Part shown: piece by piece, positions 63,478 to 64,000 of the stretch
Position numbering within the stretch: the first letter of the stretch is position 1
How the letters are laid out: each line of letters begins with the position of its first letter
Source of the DNA: an uncultured Allobosea sp.
GTDB lineage: Bacteria > Pseudomonadota > Alphaproteobacteria > Rhizobiales > Beijerinckiaceae
Length of the DNA: 64,000 nucleotides
NCBI RefSeq assembly: GCF_945956895.1
Contig: NZ_CAMFJF010000006.1
Span: forward strand, 99,366 to 163,365
Reading direction: 5' to 3'
The notes under the pieces: generated by a model
What the model saw: only the letters and a program-made list of their open reading frames with translations
What the model was told of the DNA's origin: nothing
Database searches by the model: none
Position numbers and translations under genes: made by a program

Positions 63478-64000
63478 GGCGTGGCTGTGCCCGTGCGGTC
63501 ACCCACGCGATGGAAGTGGCTGAGGAAGCTGCGGGTCGCGTCCATGCGAGGGCTATCTATCACCTCGCGGGCCGGTCCTTCCTCGACGACATAGCCGTCG
63601 CGCATGAAGACCACGCGATCCGCGACATCGCGGGCGAAGGGGATCTCATGGGTGACGATGACCATCGTCATGCCGTCCGCGGCAAGCTTCTGGATCGCCT
63701 GCAGCACTTCGCCGACTAGCTCGGGATCAAGGGCCGAGGTCGCCTCGTCGAACAGCATGACCTCGGGCTCCATGGCGAGCGCGCGGGCGATTGCCACACG
63801 CTGCTTCTGCCCGCCGGACAAGGTGTCGGGCATTTGAGCGGCCCGGTCCGCAAGCCCGACCTTTTCGAGCTGTGCCATGGCCTGGTCGATCGCCGTTTTT
63901 CGGTCCAGGTCTTTCACATGGATCGGAGCCTCGATGACGTTGCCGAGGACGGACATGTGCGGAAACAGGTTGAAGCTCTGGAACACCATCCCGGTGCGGG
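63474..64000 (-). CDS. Amino-acid ABC transporter ATP-binding protein (GlnQ/HisP type), N-terminus beyond window
   Basis: The frame is open past the ATG at 63989 to the window edge (R-T-G precedes it), so this is the C-terminal ~175 aa of a typical 240-aa polar amino-acid ATPase. The Q-loop MVFQSFNLFPHMSVLGNVIE, signature LSGGQKQRVAIARAL and Walker B EVMLFDEATSALDPELVGEV are intact. H-loop His is in IVTHEIPFARDVADRV. Walker A lies outside the window. It overlaps the SDR start by ATGA, linking uptake to the catabolic genes. Confidence 0.95.
   Translation of the reverse strand, partial: RTGMVFQSFNLFPHMSVLGNVIEAPIHVKDLDRKTAIDQAMAQLEKVGLADRAAQMPDTLSGGQKQRVAIARALAMEPEVMLFDEATSALDPELVGEVLQAIQKLAADGMTMVIVTHEIPFARDVADRVVFMRDGYVVEEGPAREVIDSPRMDATRSFLSHFHRVGDRTGTATP

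Overview
The window is GC-rich, densely packed chromosomal DNA from an alphaproteobacterium. The likely order is Hyphomicrobiales, possibly a Bosea-like genus; that assignment is inferred from gene content and style and was not tested. Pointers are the etfBA-hbd cluster, the aerobic cobaltochelatase genes cobS and cobT, a HIG1-type twin-membrane protein, an L21 with an Ala/Lys tail, and several families of long intergenic palindromes.

Layout. 1-673 is the end of a polyamine-type ABC permease. 725-9639 (minus) is a complete potassium-uptake operon: a 26-aa membrane peptide, kdpF, kdpA, a 57-aa membrane peptide, kdpB, kdpC, kdpD, kdpE and a PtsN-like EIIA gene. A candidate KdpE operator and promoter lie upstream. 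A tRNA-Leu follows, then YqaA-like, dsbB, a methyltransferase, an HNH nuclease, hbd-etfA-etfB, a rhomboid protease, a cobalamin adenosyltransferase, a PagL-like outer-membrane enzyme and a HIG1 protein.

18574-37368 is a cell-surface and transport block. On the minus strand it holds a peptide-type ABC importer, two glycosyltransferases, a deacetylase and a polysaccharide lyase. On the plus strand it holds a methyltransferase and two glycosyltransferases. Between them sits the most unusual locus of the window (29230-34227): a membrane ABC protein with a greatly enlarged, degenerate nucleotide-binding domain, a stand-alone cyclic-nucleotide-binding domain, and a six-helix, 2Fe-2S, class III cyclase-like protein. 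All three lack residues normally needed for nucleotide catalysis or binding.

37518-43753 carries cobS and cobT (separated by a GFA-type and a GNAT gene), a phytase-like esterase, rpmB with a candidate leader attenuator, and a DUF3108 protein. 43891-52862 carries an aminotransferase and a sugar-acid catabolism cluster: an IlvD/Edd dehydratase, a PEP-mutase-like protein, an SDR and two tandem DenD-like dehydrogenases. 53019-55191 holds a GIY-YIG gene bracketed by palindromes, a GNAT gene, rpmA and rplU. A tRNA-Ser at 55485 is followed by a decayed integrase. A chemoreceptor comes next. 58359-64000 (minus) is an amino/hydroxy-acid catabolism cluster that runs off the window in an amino-acid ABC ATPase.
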